Shown: in pieces, positions 63,963 through 64,000 of the stretch
Layout of the letters: every line of letters starts with the position of its first letter
Position numbering within the stretch: position 1 is the first letter of the stretch
Program-made: the position numbers and the translations under genes
Assembly (NCBI RefSeq): GCF_003609835.1
Contig: NZ_AP017898.1
Span: forward strand, 248,001 to 312,000
Origin: Sphingopyxis sp. FD7
GTDB taxonomy: Bacteria > Pseudomonadota > Alphaproteobacteria > Sphingomonadales > Sphingomonadaceae
Direction of reading: 5' to 3'
Length of the DNA: 64,000 bases
Notes under the pieces: model-generated
What the model was told of the DNA's origin: nothing
Seen by the model: only the letters and a program-made list of their open reading frames with translations
Databases searched by the model: none

Positions 63963-64000
63963 TGGCAGTCCCGCAGGGACTGACGGAGGGGATGCGAGCG

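Overview
The window looks like a chromosomal segment of a sphingomonad (Alphaproteobacteria, Sphingomonadales, probably Sphingopyxis or a close relative). The evidence is the high GC content, three TonB-dependent receptors plus a complete type II secretion operon, the ruvCAB / ybgC-tolQRAB-pal order, and short palindromic intergenic repeats of the kind common in this order. The genus is inferred from overall character, not from a marker gene.

Positions 1-10.8 kb are mostly housekeeping: a folate-pathway PabB/PabC fusion, an aspartate-type aminotransferase, a small membrane peptide translationally coupled to an exported MsrA, a class A beta-lactamase-like lipoprotein, sucC (without sucD), etfBA behind a LiuR-like operator, and a DUF389 membrane protein.

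Positions 11-34.6 kb form an alpha-glucan / sulfated-glycan utilisation island. A MalA-like TonB receptor, a flavin-dependent halogenase homologue, an exported GH13 amylase, a GH13 alpha-glucosidase without signal peptide and an exported GH97 form one operon. Next come two sulfatases with their formylglycine-generating enzyme (FGE, here a predicted lipoprotein) and a TetR regulator. A LacI regulator then faces a 24-bp perfect inverted repeat in front of a GH65 phosphorylase / beta-phosphoglucomutase fusion, followed by a second TonB receptor and an MFS transporter. Together they could import oligoglucans through the outer membrane, trim and desulfate them in the periplasm, and finish with hydrolysis or phosphorolysis in the cytoplasm.

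Positions 34.6-40 kb hold a secreted amidohydrolase, an iron-type alcohol dehydrogenase, an exported alpha/beta hydrolase and an unusual regulator that joins an N-terminal XRE helix-turn-helix to a LuxR-type autoinducer-binding domain and a LuxR C-terminal helix-turn-helix. It is transcribed divergently from a second XRE regulator with a related N-terminus. A tRNA-Leu(GAG) follows.

Positions 40-56.7 kb contain a lipoprotein with a Pro-Thr linker, a TonB receptor and a complete gspCDEFGHIJKLMN-O type II secretion operon. PhoB-box-like 11-bp GTCA repeats precede both the lipoprotein and gspC, suggesting a phosphate-starvation secretion module. Positions 56.7-64 kb, all on the minus strand, carry pal, tolB, tolA, tolR, tolQ, ybgC, ruvB, ruvA and ruvC.

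The strongest candidates for something new are the XRE-LuxR chimera with its neighbourhood, the GH65-phosphomutase fusion with its operator, the exported FGE, and the apparent Pho control of type II secretion.
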